DNA from: Rattus norvegicus
Taxonomy: Eukaryota; Chordata; Mammalia; Rodentia; Muridae
Reading direction: 5' to 3'
Assembly: GCF_036323735.1 (NCBI RefSeq)
Contig: NC_086024.1
Span: 135,621,053-135,685,052 of the forward strand
DNA length: 64,000 nucleotides
Position numbers and translations under genes: made by a program
Shown here: positions 10,450 to 23,607 of the stretch, piece after piece
Position numbering within the stretch: position 1 is the first letter of the stretch
Layout of the letters: each line of letters starts with the position of its first letter
Notes under the pieces: generated by a model
What the model was told of the DNA's origin: nothing
What the model saw: only the letters and a program-made list of their open reading frames with translations
Databases searched by the model: none

Positions 10450-13400
10450 CACTTCATGTTCTTGCACAGCAGCTGGGAGTCTGGATTCTGTCCTAGACAG
10501 ATGCTGCTGTGGGACTCATTCCTACCCTCAGTGCCGTCCCTCCCTTGGCCTGTGTCCTCTCACGAACAGTGCTGTGTCAGCTGCCCGTGTGGCAGCAAAA
10601 GTGGCAGCAGTTTGCTCAGGTCCTTAGGTCCTGCTCAGCCACTCAGTGAATTTCTTTTCAAACACTGGAGGATAGTTTGTTGAGCTGGGTATTTTGTGTC
10701 AAAATGATAGTTATTTATTTTATTTCTTAATTTATTTAGAACATTTAGGGTTATTTTTCTGTTTTGTACACCTTTGTAATTAAATACAGCAGTAATGGTC
10801 CTGGGTATTGGCTCAGTAGTGAACACGGCTCATAGTGAAGACTTGGCAAAGCTCTTTTGTCTCCAGGTGTCGAGGCTCTGGTAGACAGTGGTCAGCCTCT
10901 GGCTTACCTCTCCAGAAAGCCAGGCCATGCCCCAGCCCCGTCCCTCGCTCTTACGTTCATGGTGGATCCGGGCCACACGCCTATCCTGCTCTTCCTTGAA
11001 AGTGGCTGCTGTTTAATTGAAAGCCACTGAAGCGTCCTGCCTATGACATCATGACAGTCTCCAGATGTGTGCCGAGTGTGGCATTCCATGTCCCTGAGCA
11101 GCTAACTCCTCACAAGGGTGCTCATGTCCCATCTGCCCTGGAAATTGACTCCTTTGTTCATAGGGTTCTGACCTGAGGTAGCAGGTCATATAGATTTTCA
11201 GAGCATCAGAGGTCAAATTGAGCTGCTGGGTGGGCAGGGTAGAAATGAAACACTCCATGTGCAGTTTCTGAAATTCACTTTCAAATGCTTCTGAGTCATT
11301 GAGTATGCAGTTTCCAAAGTCAAGACTTTGTGTTGGCCTAAATAGTGACCAGTCATAGGTAAGTAACGTTTATGGTGAAGCTCATGGTGATCTCTCTCAG
11401 TTTGAGGGTATCTTTGCTGGTAGGGGCCATTGCATGTGTATCTGTGGGCCAGCACAGGAAACGGGTGCTTACAGACCCCCTGCCCTGGTAGCACTCCCAA
11501 CCACTTGCTGGTGGGAGGCCGGGAGGCAGAACAGGGTGGATACTACTTCCTTTAAAGGAAAAAAAGAGCAGCCCTGCTGATGTTGTTGGATGCAGATCTA
11601 TGAATTCTCTTTTGCATCCCCATAAAAATGTAACAGTTTGTGATTTGGGGTTTGGTCACAGTCACTTCCAACTTCTGCTGCTAAGTGTTGTGTCCTTAAT
11701 GATTATCCTGGAGACCCTGTTTGTGGTCCTTGGCTGTGTGTGTGTCTTACCCTCCTGGGCTCCTTGCTAGGTTCACCGTATGGTAAGAACCCAGCTCTAG
11801 AGGGCTGTCTTAGCTGCATGACCTGGCCCAGGCTGGCCCCTGCATGGAGGGCGTGATGCTGCTCCAGGCCCACTCTGCCCCCCTGACTGACTCCTGCCCC
11901 CCTTTTTTTGACAGTCGGCAGAGCAGTTCTGCAGGCAGGAGGACAGAGTGCAAGGTGTTCTCCAAGACCAGAACTAAAGGTGCGGCAGCTCCAGAAGAGG
12001 GTGCTGGTGCTGGAGGGCGGGGCTCCTCTCCCCTTGTGCCCTGCAAACAGAGGTGGTGGGGTGTCATGGGGTTGCAACAATTGTCATGGTGGTTCCTGAT
12101 CCCCAGAGAATGAGAAACAGTGCCACTGTGCTTCCACAGTAGCCACCCAGAGAAATTTTGGGCGCATGTTTTAGTTTTCTCAACAAACATTGAGCTTCGT
12201 CATCAAAACTTCCCTGAGCATTTCATGAGCAGGACTGTCTTTGGTAACTAGCGCCTGGAGTAAAGCAGCTTTTACCAAGAGGTTCCTACAGGCAGAATTC
12301 CAGTCTACATGGTATAGCCCAGAGTCCTGCTGGGGCTCGGTGAGGGCACCACTGTACAGGTGGACCCTCCTGCCTCTCCTGCTTGCCCACCACAGGCAAC
12401 CTTTCTGCACTGTAGCTATGGTGAACTAGCCCCCGGCTTCCCCAGCTTCCCCTCTCTGTGCCTGTGGTGCCAGGGATTACACCAAAGCCCTCAACTCCTG
12501 CCAAGCTGCTGCTGCTCCTCTGAGCCACACCCCAGCTCTCTGAGAGGCCTAGAGGCTGTACTTTCTTTTAAAAGCAGATGCTCCAGAGAGACTGGGTGAC
12601 ACCTGCAGCTAGTAGCTTCGGCCTCCAAATCAGCCTGCACGGGGTAAAGAACATCGTTTGTCCTAATGGTTGAGTTAAGTGCTCTGGGAGCCACTGAGAT
12701 CGGGATGCCAGGGGATGCCATTAGAGAAGCCAGAGATGGAGAGCAGCAGCCACAGTGTCTGAAAGGCACACTTAAATTAGGTGGGACAGGGCCACAGAGC
12801 TGCAGTTTCTGGGGATGTGTAAACACAGCTCACCCCAGGGGTGGCCAGTAGCACCTCTGTGTTTGTCTTAAACACCCATTCTCCCATCCTGTGATGCACT
12901 CTGAATTTTTAATACATTCTAACATTACTGAATTTGTACTAAAATTAATGAGCCCGCCTTAGCACATGTGTATACTTGTGTGCAAGATCCTCTCACCTCT
13001 TGCTGGAGGGAGATATTTTCTTTGTTGAGCAAGCTCAGAAGTGTGAGGAGTAACAAGACACAAGACACAGAGGGCCAGAAAGGATCCTGTGGAAACCCAA
13101 TGCCACCTGAGGGAAAACTAGGGAGAGCTTAGCAGTGGCTCTCCCATTGGCTGATCTTGGAGTGTAGGCTGTGCTGTGGGCAGCCAGGCTGAAGGAGCCC
13201 TTACACATCTTGGCTCAGGGCCAGCTGCACCACTGAGGCACTCATGTCCACTGTTGAGGTCCCCTCCTACCCCCGGAACCTCCACGAATTTCTCTGGGTA
13301 GGCCTGAGACTGACTTGAAGACATGGCCTCTGGCTGGAGTTTGGTTTCTAAGGCTGAACTGCTGTCTCTCCTGGGAAGACATGGGGGAGCCACCATATCC

Positions 13401-13898
13401 ACCATGCCCTGTTTATGTCAGAGCATGCCGTTTGCCTTGGGTGGACTGGACCAGCACAAGCTGGCTTAGGTTAACAAGGTGCTTCTCAAAGTGCTATGTG
13501 GTGTCTGTCCCAGCGAGAGATGTCAGTGTGGCACTGGTAAACCCTGTGGCTCATTGTGGAAAAGCACTTGTATTCAACTGTTACCTTGAAACTCAGATCC
13601 CAGATTCAACTGTAAGAATACTGTCTCACGGAGCAACTGTCCCGCGAGGCTGGGTTTTTCACTCATGCTGCAGTTAGTACATCATCTCTGTGTCAATTCC
13701 TCACTCTTGAGTTAAAAGTATAAATATAAAAATCCTGCATTTTAACTGCTGTGTACTTGGGTTTCAAAGATTGTTATTAGGTGACATTGTGTAAAGTTGT
13801 ATGGGTTTATTTATGTTCAGTGAAAGTCAAGGTAAAATGTGTATTCCTTTCTTACGTTTTCATCTGATCTCTTCACAACTTGAATAAATTTCCTGAAG
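10111..13898. other. Non-coding stretch: Wdr20 downstream intron or flank
   Basis: GC-richer than the 3' UTR before it; contains a short CA repeat near 10425-10452. ORFs on both strands lack splice signals, domain resemblance or a coherent start, so none is called. If the candidate terminal exon at 13.9 kb is real, this is its intron. Confidence 0.6.
10425..10452. repeat. (CA)n microsatellite
   Basis: About 12 CA units. Confidence 0.9.
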
Positions 13899-14134
13899 AG
13901 CCCTCCTGCCGTGGACCACCAGGAACGCGAGCTCCTGATGTTGCAATAACCAATGAAGCTTGAATATCAGTACTGTTACTCATTTCCTGACAACTGTGTT
14001 TGTTTCATTGCTCTGTCTTTTAGCTGTTCCCCTGTCCCTGTCACAGCAGAAGACTTACCATACACTTGACTTCTGAAGCACTGGAGGCTGTCCTCTGTAT
14101 ATTGACATTGAATAAACGTGTGAATGCACTGTAA
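13899..14134 (+). CDS. Wdr20: Candidate alternative terminal exon of Wdr20
   Basis: A spliced reading from the phase-0 donor at 9459/9460 stays open here in two ways. An acceptor after CCTGAAG (13898) would add SPPAVDHQERELLMLQ and stop at a TAA. A stronger acceptor with a good pyrimidine tract (CTCTGTCTTTTAG, ending 14023) would add about 36 residues to a TAA at 14132-14134. The block ends at an AATAAA (14111-14116), as a terminal exon should. I do not know which acceptor, if either, is used. The second reading runs through the poly(A) signal, which makes it suspicious. Confidence 0.35.
14111..14116 (+). terminator. Poly(A) signal AATAAA, possible distal Wdr20 end
   Basis: Canonical hexamer followed by GT-rich sequence (CGTGTGAATG), downstream of the candidate alternative Wdr20 exon. 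Confidence 0.45.
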
Positions 14135-16727
14135 ATGTAGAGAAACTTTTAAGTCATTTTCACATCTAAGCTTTACAAAAAGGAATCTCTGTGAGCCAAA
14201 AAGGAAAAGCTGTTGAATGCTGTAAACTCAGGAGCCTTGTTAACATTTATGAGACAACCCTGGAAAACTCCCTTCCTGTGGACACAAGTCTCAGTTAGCT
14301 TCCTAAATGACATGCTGACACCCAGCATCAAAGATTCTTTTCTGTGAGAGCTGCTCTGAGTGAGGCACTGGGATTCTCTTTGACTGTGAAAGGATTTCAA
14401 TGTAATGTTAATGTTAACTGAAGATAGCGGGCTTTGCAGCCACTTAGCCAGCCCAGTGAGCCAAGGGCACTGGGCCTCTGTAGGAGCTCTTCCCTCTCTC
14501 AAGCCAACTTCCCACCTCACCCCTGCTGGGCTTCTGTGCTGGGGGCACAAGAGCAGTAGGTGACACTCCTTTGGAGCCTTTCAGATCGTCCTGCTTTAAG
14601 CATCATCTGTCCCTCAGTAAACTACTTCATTGGTTACCCCTGTCCAAACACTCCATGCAGAATTGCAGATGGAGACTGCCCACAGGTCCCTGCCAGGTGA
14701 CAAGGTGAGAGTGAGCTGCCCCACTCACCTGAGACCCTGGGCTTTTGCTTAGCCACCTCTCTACACTGCCTCTCAGCCCTCACAGATAGTCCCTGGGTGT
14801 TTCCTCTTTGCCTGACTTAGTGGGTTGAGGTTGGGTTGGCTGCGAGTGCTGCAGGAGAGATGTTCTGACCTGTAGTTCAGAGTGACCCAGCCTCCCACCA
14901 CAGGAGCTGCACAGAGCCTTTTTTAGCACTCACTAAATAGCTATAAAGGCCTAAACGGTAGGTTAATGGCATTTTCAGTTTTGTTTAAAGAAAACCACAA
15001 CATTTGATTTTTTTAAAAAACCACATCGTGTGTGTGTGAAGAAAAGGTTACAGCATCCTTGTCCCTCCGTGTAGACATTTTCCATTGTTGCAGTCAGTGA
15101 GTCTGGAGCAGTGTCTGTCTTGGGGCTGTGCCTCTGAAACCAGCCTCTCCTTTAGGGCAGGCTCTGAGCAGCTCCCTGGAAGGAAGAGCTCCGGAGGATT
15201 TCGGACCCTCTTTTCCTCCATGGCAGACATCAGGGCCCAGCAGGTCACAGGATGAGGGTGTAGGCTGGCAAACGTCTTTCTAAGTGCACAACCTCCAGGA
15301 GCCTTCAGCGGCTTGAACTGTTTATTTTCTCTGTCTTTCCCTAGATGTCTGTAAAGAGTGACTATTAACCCTTTCTCATCAGAGACCAGATTGTATTCCC
15401 CCTATGTGCCACTTTCAGTGTGGCCTGTCAGTGGTAGGTCAAGGGACAAGGCCCGGAAGCCAGGGATGGACACAGATGTTATGAGCTCCCTAAGCCTCAT
15501 TGAGTAGGCACAGCAGCCTCTTCCAGGGATCGGACACAACTGTGGCTTTCTGTCCAGGTTCTCTCTGGCCTTTGGAGTTTGTAATAAAATGATGGATTCT
15601 TAAGCTCAGACAGGTAAGGGGGACCCAGGAGGGCCAAGAGCATCGGCAGGTGCTGTCACTTGGGATGGTACTCACTGTGCTCCAGCTGAAGAGGCAGTGC
15701 TTCATAACCTCAGTCCTGGCCTCCAGCTGAGAGCAGTTAGTGGCGTAGAGGGCCTCAAGGGCAGCCGTCCCTCCAAGCTGAGACGGTGTAGAACACACAG
15801 GTCATTTTTCCTAAGCGCTCTGCCTGGCTGATCGGTGTGTTAGTTTGGAGCTGAGGGCTAAATGGCTTTGAACAACTAGGTGCGTGTGTGTGAGAGTTGG
15901 GGCAGCGAACCTCAGCTTCCATACCTTACCCTACAATGTGTCCTTGAGGTACTGTCAGAGGTTTATGGCCACAGGTTGCCGAGGTCAGATAGGGAAAGGA
16001 CACTTTTCCCACAGCCAGAGCCGAGGCCAGTGTGGGCCCTCAGAACTTAGAGCACCTTATGCTCTGCCCTGCATAGAGTAGTATAGCGTCTAGTCGGTTA
16101 TGATCCATATCAGCAGTGTGCACCAGGGGAGGGAGATGGACATGGTCTTTGGTTGTCGTGGTTTGTAAGGCTTTGTTTTTCTTGTATGTCCTGGTGGAAT
16201 AGGCTTAGTTCTGTTGGCTCTGTATCTATTGTACGTCAGAATCCAACCCCAAACCAAGCCCTCGAGTATTCTGTCGTGTAGCTTTGAAGGGAACTATCCA
16301 GCAGTGTTGGCCCCTTTGCTGCGACCGGAAGAGCTTGTTAGCATAGGTGTAGAAGCTACCTTTGTTGCAGAGAACTTTTGCTTGCCTTCCGAGAAGCCTA
16401 CACAGCTGGCGGGCACACACATGTCTTTCCTGTGTGCTGGTCTCGATAATCTTAACTCATCTGTCTCCAAGCAAAGGAATCAGGATGACGAAGTAAAACC
16501 CCACTGCCCTGAGGGTGGGCGGAGGAAGGCTGTGGGGAGCCCGTGCTTCAGGACAAGAGTGGTCCTTCTGCCCCTTCCTCCTCGAAGACAGTCTTAACAA
16601 AAGCTTCCACCCCCTGAAAAGGGTGTGTTTTACTTTGTTTTTCTTTGGGGATACTGGAATTTCCTACAGGTTCTCCTACAGCCCTGGCTGGCTCAGACTT
16701 CTTACATGGCTAAAGACAACCTTGGAC

Positions 16728-16897
16728 TTTTTTTTTTAATTTATTTTATAAATGTGAGTACAGTGTCACTGTCTTCAGACACCAGAAGAGGGCATCAGAT
16801 CCCATTACAGATGGTTGTGAGCCACCATGTGGTTGCTGGGAATTGAACTCAGGACCTCTGGAAGAGCAGTCAGTGCTCTTTAACCTCTATAGCCCTA
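16728..16897 (-). mobile_element. B2 SINE
   Basis: Inverted B2: CTGTCTTCAGACACCAGAAG, GTTGTGAGCCACCATGTGGT, GGACCTCTGGAAGAGCAGTC. Confidence 0.95.
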
Positions 16898-16911
16898 CCC
16901 TTGGACTCCTG

Positions 16912-16960
16912 ATCATCCTCCCCCTCCTCCCCCTCCTCTTCCTCTTCCCCTCCCCCCAGT
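16912..16960. repeat. Pyrimidine tract (CCTCCC)n
   Basis: C/T-only run of about 45 bases beside the B2. Confidence 0.85.
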
Positions 16961-19595
16961 GCTGTGCTGAGGTTAGGGACCTGTACCACCATACCTAGCC
17001 TCACATTTTCTTTAGAATGTCACAGTCTTATGTCCTAGTGCCTCTGGTTCATTCTGCAAAGCTGCATCTCTAGGAAGTAAACAAGTGTTTCGGTCACTAT
17101 TCTAGTGTCTAATAACAAAGCTAGGCACTTCTCTCCTGGCTGCCGCTACTGGGCAGGCTCTGACAGACCCAGTCTGACCCTGCTGAGATCCTTCCCAGTC
17201 CACATTTTTTCAGTTTCTGGCCTATGCTAGCTTCACACACTCTTCTGGGCATGTGAAACACCTGAACGTGCCTTACCAGCCCAGGGCCCCAGCAGGTCCA
17301 GGGCTCCTGTGTACTCAGGAGCCTGTGACCATAGGGCCAGGAACTGGACGCTGAGTCTATCTGTTTCTTTTTTTACTTTCCCAATAACCAAGAGTTTGTT
17401 CCTCTCTATGGTAGAGGGTCCCAGGTCCCAGACTCCTGCTCCATGGCCAAGGTTGATATTGCAAAAGTGAACCCCCACTAACCAGAATCCAAGTTCCTAG
17501 CATTTGAGTGGGAATTCTAGAAGCTGAAGGAAGGTAGATGTAATCTGTTGGCTTAGGAGACTTCTGTTTGGACAGCACACATGGTGGAGAGTAGGGACTG
17601 GCTCTCCTTGGCTCCTGACCGCCACAGACAATTAGGGCCTTGAGCATGTGTTGACTCTGGGCTGGGAGTTGTGTTCTGCAGCCCAGATGGGTGACTTAAC
17701 CAGACTAAGTGGAAGCGGTATGTACCCACTGTCACTGGGACCTAGAAGCCTGGAGCCCTGGTCGCCTATGTCTGAAACCTCCTCGTTCTCAGAATTGCAA
17801 GGAAAAGGGTTGTGGAGACCACCAGGATGGGCACATTCAGCTTGGGTTGTCAGACTCCTGATTCCCATGGCAGTTAGGAGTCACAGGCCCACTTGGAGGT
17901 GGGGCTTGTCCGAGTTGAAATGTGCTGAGGGGCAAGCAGTGTGCGGCAAGGCCTTTAAAAAATAAATTACTTTGATTATATACTATAGTAAGTTAGAGTG
18001 TATTCAGCTAAAATTTATTCCATCTGGTTTTTAAGTCATTGATTACTGTTTAAAGATTATGCACATCCCATTTGGCTGGCAGCACTCTTCCATTGGCTGG
18101 CCATGGCCAGAGTCAACACCGTGACAGGCAGGCCATCTCTGTTTGCAGCGCTGCCTAGGCACAGCGGATTGCTTACACACTTCACTGCATGTCTGCTGTC
18201 CTCAACCTGGGGCTGCTGGGCCAGACCTGTTGTGTCCTGCACTGTGTGCAACCGCCCTCCCTCGCTGGCTTTGTGGGTTTGCAGGGGTGTGAGGGGCATG
18301 GCCTTGGATGCTTTATCTGGATGGTCTGAGGGTAAGAGCTCCTACAGAAGCAGAGCAGGCAGGGGCCGTGCCACACTCCATCTGGTCTTGCCCCTAGGTT
18401 TTCTCTAGACCAATAAATAGATTCCAGCCCGAGGTAAGAAACTACAGGCCAAATGGCTTGCAGCGGGCCAGCTTTTTCCTAATCCCTCCCAACACAGCGT
18501 GGGGTGAAGCTGATGACCATTCAGAACTGTCAGCCTTCACTTCTGCACTAAAGTCTGTGAAAACAGAGCAGCGCTTGCTTAGCATTAAATGGCATTTGTA
18601 AATAGTACTCAAGTAGATAGTTCTTCGGGACAGCTAAAAGATGTTTCATTCCACGGAGCCCAGTTTTCAGTTCTAATGCTACGCTCCTGTAACCTTCACA
18701 TTCCTAAGAAATGAGCACTGCCCTCTGTTGTAACTGCACGGCCCAGGAATGAGTGCCCTTGGCTCTGAGGGCAGTTAGGCTCGCTGTGGTATCCAATGCG
18801 GGTAGCTCCTCCTCCCCTTAACCATGGCAGCCGCAGGAATCACCACCCAGGCCCTGATGCCCCTGCAGCACCTATCAACACACTAGAGCTTAGGGTGCTG
18901 CCTTGGCACCCTCAACAAGAAAACAAGTGCACCCCAGGAGGACATGCCTTTTACAAAGTGCCACTAGACCATCCTTGGATGGCCGCCTGGCTCTGAACCT
19001 GGCAAGCTCAAGGCAGAGCCTGTGACCCTGTCCTTAGCTACCTTGTCTGAGCCACACCCTGTCCTAAAGCTCGGAGGACCGTGAACACCTCCCCCTTCCT
19101 CCTAACTGTTGCCCAGGCTCATCCTGCTCCAGGCACCGTACAGTGCTCAGGGAGGCGGCGGCTAGGCAGACTAGGAGTATGTTAGAGCCTGGCCTCAGCC
19201 CTTGGAAAGGCATGCGAGCCTGTGAGGATGCTGGCAAGGGTGAGCGCTGGCTCTTGCGCCGCCCTGTGTCTTGCTGGAATAATGTAAGCTGCTTTGTTCA
19301 CAGGGCTTGTTGTCATCCCCAAACCAGGCCAGTTCTCCAGGTGGGACTGTAGTGTAGCAGTTACACTGCTGCTGCCGGGCTCCCCGGACACGCGTGGACC
19401 GAGGGAGTGACAGACGACTACGGAGCCATGAGCTGCGCTGGAGCCACAGGCAGGCGGCAGGAAGCAGCGGCCGGCAGGGCTGTGTGGAGCTGCTAAACCC
19501 AAAGAGTTGTTCCCTTTAAAGCCAGTCTGTGGGGCTGCAGTAAGGACTGAAGTGGAGTTTCCTGCTTCTACTCTAAACTCAATGTAACTAAACCC

Positions 19596-19599
<4 letters not shown>

Positions 19600-19633
<34 letters not shown>

Positions 19634-19640
19634 TACATAG
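19600..19640. repeat. (TA)n repeat
   Basis: TA units broken by single C; AT-rich surroundings. Confidence 0.9.
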
Positions 19641-20564
19641 TGTAAATAAGTGTTTCTCGAACAGGAAACCTTAAATCGAGCTGTTCTGAATAGCACTTGG
19701 CTCTGGTTTTGCACTGATCTGATTTATACTTTAGGTGGTCATCAGACGCCTGGGGTGCACTTGTGGAGACAGTTGTCACCTTCTGACTTAACACGTGCTG
19801 CAGAAAGACAGATGCTGCAATCATAGACTTAAAAATCGTTTGCACTTAAAATAGTTTAATGCTAATAGACAATGACTTTAAATATGGGGGTAGCGGACTC
19901 CCGGCCTCCACGATACGGAGTGGAGATAAAAACCCTTTTTATCTGTTAACATTTATTTTAGTACTGTTGTTTCTGATGCAATCAAGTCTGTATTATATGT
20001 GTAAATAATGTAATTCTGAAATGGGGGAAATAGTCACTCCCACTAGTAATTTTCATCATTTAAGAGTGATATTTCTAATTCACAAAAACATTAATATTAA
20101 AATTATCTTGAATATACTATTTGTTTATCCTTTTTTAACTGTATGGTTCTTTTTGTTTGCTTTGGCCTCATTCCTTGGTTGGTGTTGAAGTACTTCATTC
20201 TTTGTGGACCACATCCCTTGATCCTCCTGTCAGTCAGTCTGGTCAAAGCACGTCTTTTTGGGGAATTCTTGTCTCTGGGCCAAGTTGACACACCATGGGA
20301 GCTGCCCAGGCATGGGGACTCTAGTGTAGGCACACGGCTTTTTCTTTATGCCTTGGAGTCCACCTGCTATCCTTGAAAGCTGAGACCTCAGACTGTAAGT
20401 TTCCACTGCTTCAGCGCAGCCCTGGGCTAGCTGGGACAACCACGTGGGCCTTCCAGAGGCTGGCATCAGCGGGCGAGCGTCTTCCTGCTCACCTGTCACT
20501 GCTGCAGTGTAATGGAGACGAAGCCCAGATTCCCAGGCAGAAGGACCTTTCTCAGCTTCTAAAC

Positions 20565-20673
20565 TAAGAACTGGGAAGTTCTTTTTTTTTTTCTTTTCGG
20601 AGCTGGGGACCGAACCCAGGGCCTTGCGGTTGCTAGGCAAGCGCTCTACCACTGAGCTAAATGCCCAACCCCC
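20565..20673 (-). mobile_element. ID element with extra non-A 3' end
   Basis: Inverted ID lying between two perfect 19-bp copies of CCTTTCTCAGCTTCTAAAC (20546 and 20674). Between the left copy and the oligo-T are 17 unique bases (TAAGAACTGGGAAGTTC), so beyond its A tail the inserted RNA seems to carry GAACTTCCCAGTTCTTA. Confidence 0.9.
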
Positions 20674-20989
20674 CCTTTCTCAGCTTCTAAACAGTCACAC
20701 ACAGCGGGGGTGAGAGTAAGACAAGGCTTCTGAACCATTTCTCCAGTGAGTCCATTAAACTGAGGCGTGTGGAGGGCTCGTTAGGTTGGCTGAAGTTTTA
20801 GCAGCTGTGACTGCCAAGGCTGCGGCTGCACAGTTCGCCAAGGCAAAGCCCAGGTTTGTCTTCATTCACTGTAGCTCCCTGGCTCCCACGCTGGGGAATC
20901 CACTATCTCTGCTGATGCCTACAAGGCCTCTAGCCTTGCCTCAGCCTTGGGAAGGTGCAACCTAGGACACTAAGACATTTTCTTTCCTG

Positions 20990-21125
20990 TTTCGTTCTGT
21001 TGTACTCTGGTTTGACAGGCCTTGGCTGGCCTGGAACTCAGTGTAGCTTAGATAGATTACTTCAAAATGGAAGCAGTCGTGCTCTCAGCCTTCCAAGTCT
21101 CAGAGCATGGATTACAGGCATGTGG
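20990..21125 (-). mobile_element. Diverged B1 SINE
   Basis: GGCTGGCCTGGAACTCAGTG and ATGGATTACAGGCATGTG in inverted orientation. Confidence 0.6.
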
Positions 21126-22536
21126 TTAGAGGACAGTCGAGGGAGTCGTCTCTTTCCTTCTACCATGTGGGTTCTGGTGGTCAAGTTCGGTTGTGAGGGT
21201 TGGTGGCACTGAGCCTGCTCACTGTAAGTAAAACGATTTCTAAGTCATATGCTCAGGTCATGTTAGAGGGAAGTGTTGACATTTTACAGTTTGGTGTTCC
21301 TGTCACCTTGGAGCACTGATCACACAGAAAAACTCAGCCCTTTGAGTCCAAAATGCCCACAAGAAAGTGACTAGGGACTGCCCTGGAAGCCCAAGTCTGC
21401 AGCACAGAGCCTTGACCTCCCAGAGCAGCTCTGTCCTAGACGCTCCCATCTGTAGGAAGTGAGAGGTGGACTCGAGGGCAGCAGGTACTTGTGTGAGGCT
21501 TGAGCACCATTTGAGGAGATGCTCCAGTTGTGTCCCTCAGCTCTCGCTGACCACCACTCAGGGGCCTTGGTCCTTTCCCTGCCTCACCCAGTCTGTGTCG
21601 CCCTATGTTTTCATTTGACCCACGGTGTCTCAGTTTACCTTAGAGGACTCTGCCTGTAACATTTTTCTGGCTGTTTCCAAGATTACTCCCTAGCGAGCGG
21701 TCCAACCTGCCTTCCATGTGGCTCTACAGCTGCCCTAACACCATGGACACCGAGTATCCAGCAGGCTCTGGAGCCACAGAGAGTGACAGCTCACTTACCC
21801 GGCCGGCACTGTAGGACCTGACAGATGCCAGCCACTCTGAGGGTCTGAGGTAGACGGAACGCTGCATCCTGGTGTCTACAGTCATGTTAGATCCGAGTCC
21901 GAGAACGGTGAGACTTCCTGGCCTTTCCATTCAGAATGCTGTGCTGACAATTCAGACACGGAGAAGTTGGAGTACTGGGCAGGTATGCAAGGTGCACAGG
22001 AGGCCAAGAAACCCGAGAGGTTTCCTCTTGGGTCCTTGCTGCAGCTTTTCCAGGGACTGCTACTCTGCCCTAACCCTGCCCAGGCTCGCCCGGCTCGCCA
22101 GCCTTGCAGGTCATCCTTTGGCTGTCCTGTCATGACTGCTGGCCTCCACCTTTGGGCCCTTTCTGTGCAGGCCTGGCTGAAGGCCTACTGGGCTGAGAGT
22201 AAGCAAAGGCAGGACAGCCCTTCTCTGTAGACACTCCTCTATGCCAAGGTACACCAGACCGTCGCATGGATGCAGGAGACACCCACCAGCCCCTGGCTCT
22301 GCCCATGCTAAGCCTCAACTCCAGCCTCGAACCTGCCTGTGCTGGACACCCACACCCACAGTGAGCCACACCCACAGTGCCCTTGCCATCCTGCATCCCC
22401 CTATGGTGTCACTGCCCCAACCCACCCACCCATCTGGTGGCTTGAAGTTTGGGTCAGTAGAGTCTTTAAGGAAGGGGATCAGATTTGAGACCCAACACTT
22501 CCCTGCTAATTTTGCTTTTAAAACGGTGAAAACTTG

Positions 22537-22574
22537 TCCCCAGCTCCAAAAAAAAGAAAGAAAAAAAAAAAAAC
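22537..22574 (+). mobile_element. Extremely truncated ID element
   Basis: Only CCCCAGCTCC plus the A-rich tail, between AAACGGTGAAAACTTG (22521) and AAACAGTAAAAACTTG (22571), an imperfect target duplication. Confidence 0.8.
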
Positions 22575-22830
22575 AGTAAAAACTTGAAAAGATTTTTTAA
22601 AAGGCATACTCAATCCCTTAGTTCCAGGGCTGAGCAGAGGCTGGGCTACTGCTGTGAGTGCTTACCCAGAGCATGTGGGGCCCCGGATTCCACCCTCAAT
22701 AGAGCAAAAGCAAAGAGGAACTTAGGAGGCCCTTGTCCTGAAGCCCACCTGTCTGATCGCTGTTTTGCCCTGAGTCCACTCACTGCCCTTCTTTTATAGA
22801 GTTTCCATCCCCTCCCTGTAGTAAAACAGG

Positions 22831-22832
<2 letters not shown>

Positions 22833-22874
<42 letters not shown>
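22833..22874. repeat. (GA)n microsatellite
   Basis: About 20 GA units. Confidence 0.95.
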
Positions 22875-23607
22875 ACACACTGTGTGCTGGTGTGTGGACC
22901 CTTGCGCACATGCAGAACACCCCTCAGAGGACACCTAGTGTGTCATTTACTGTCTCCCTCCACCACTGATTCCCATGGGAAGTCTCTCACTCTCATGGAG
23001 CTTGCTGGGTGTTGTACACTGGGGTCCAGACAGCCCCGAAACCCCCGTCTTTTTCCCATCCTGTACTGTTCCCTGCTCCAGCAATGGGGTCCAATGATGG
23101 GGTTACAGGGATGTAACATTGCCCAGCTTTTACATGGACTCCATGGTCCTGATTCAGGTCTTCCTCTGATGCAGCAAGCATCTTACCCACGCCCTATCTC
23201 CCTAGCCCAGCCTTCTTTTTCCAGGGCACAAGGTACCCAACTTTCCTACTTGCTTCAGACAACACTGGCAATCAGGCAAATGGTTGCGCATCTCTAAGGG
23301 AGCCTAGGCACTGGCAGCCAAGACAATATGGCCTCCACTTGAAGCCGGACTCTGAGATCAGCACATCCATCTGCAGCTCAGGAAAGCAAACACAAAGGAG
23401 TGGCTCGAACACATCTAAATGGAGAATGTTCTGATGAGCTACTGTGACAGCACCTTGTGTAGTGGAATTCAGTGTCCACCAGTATCCCGAGATACCACAG
23501 CCACAACGTCCGGAACACCTGCCAGTCCTGTCAGGAAAACACCGAGGTGCAACATGCACAGCCGCCTCTTGGCACAGCCGCCGTCACTCCTCACAGATTT
23601 TGGTCAA

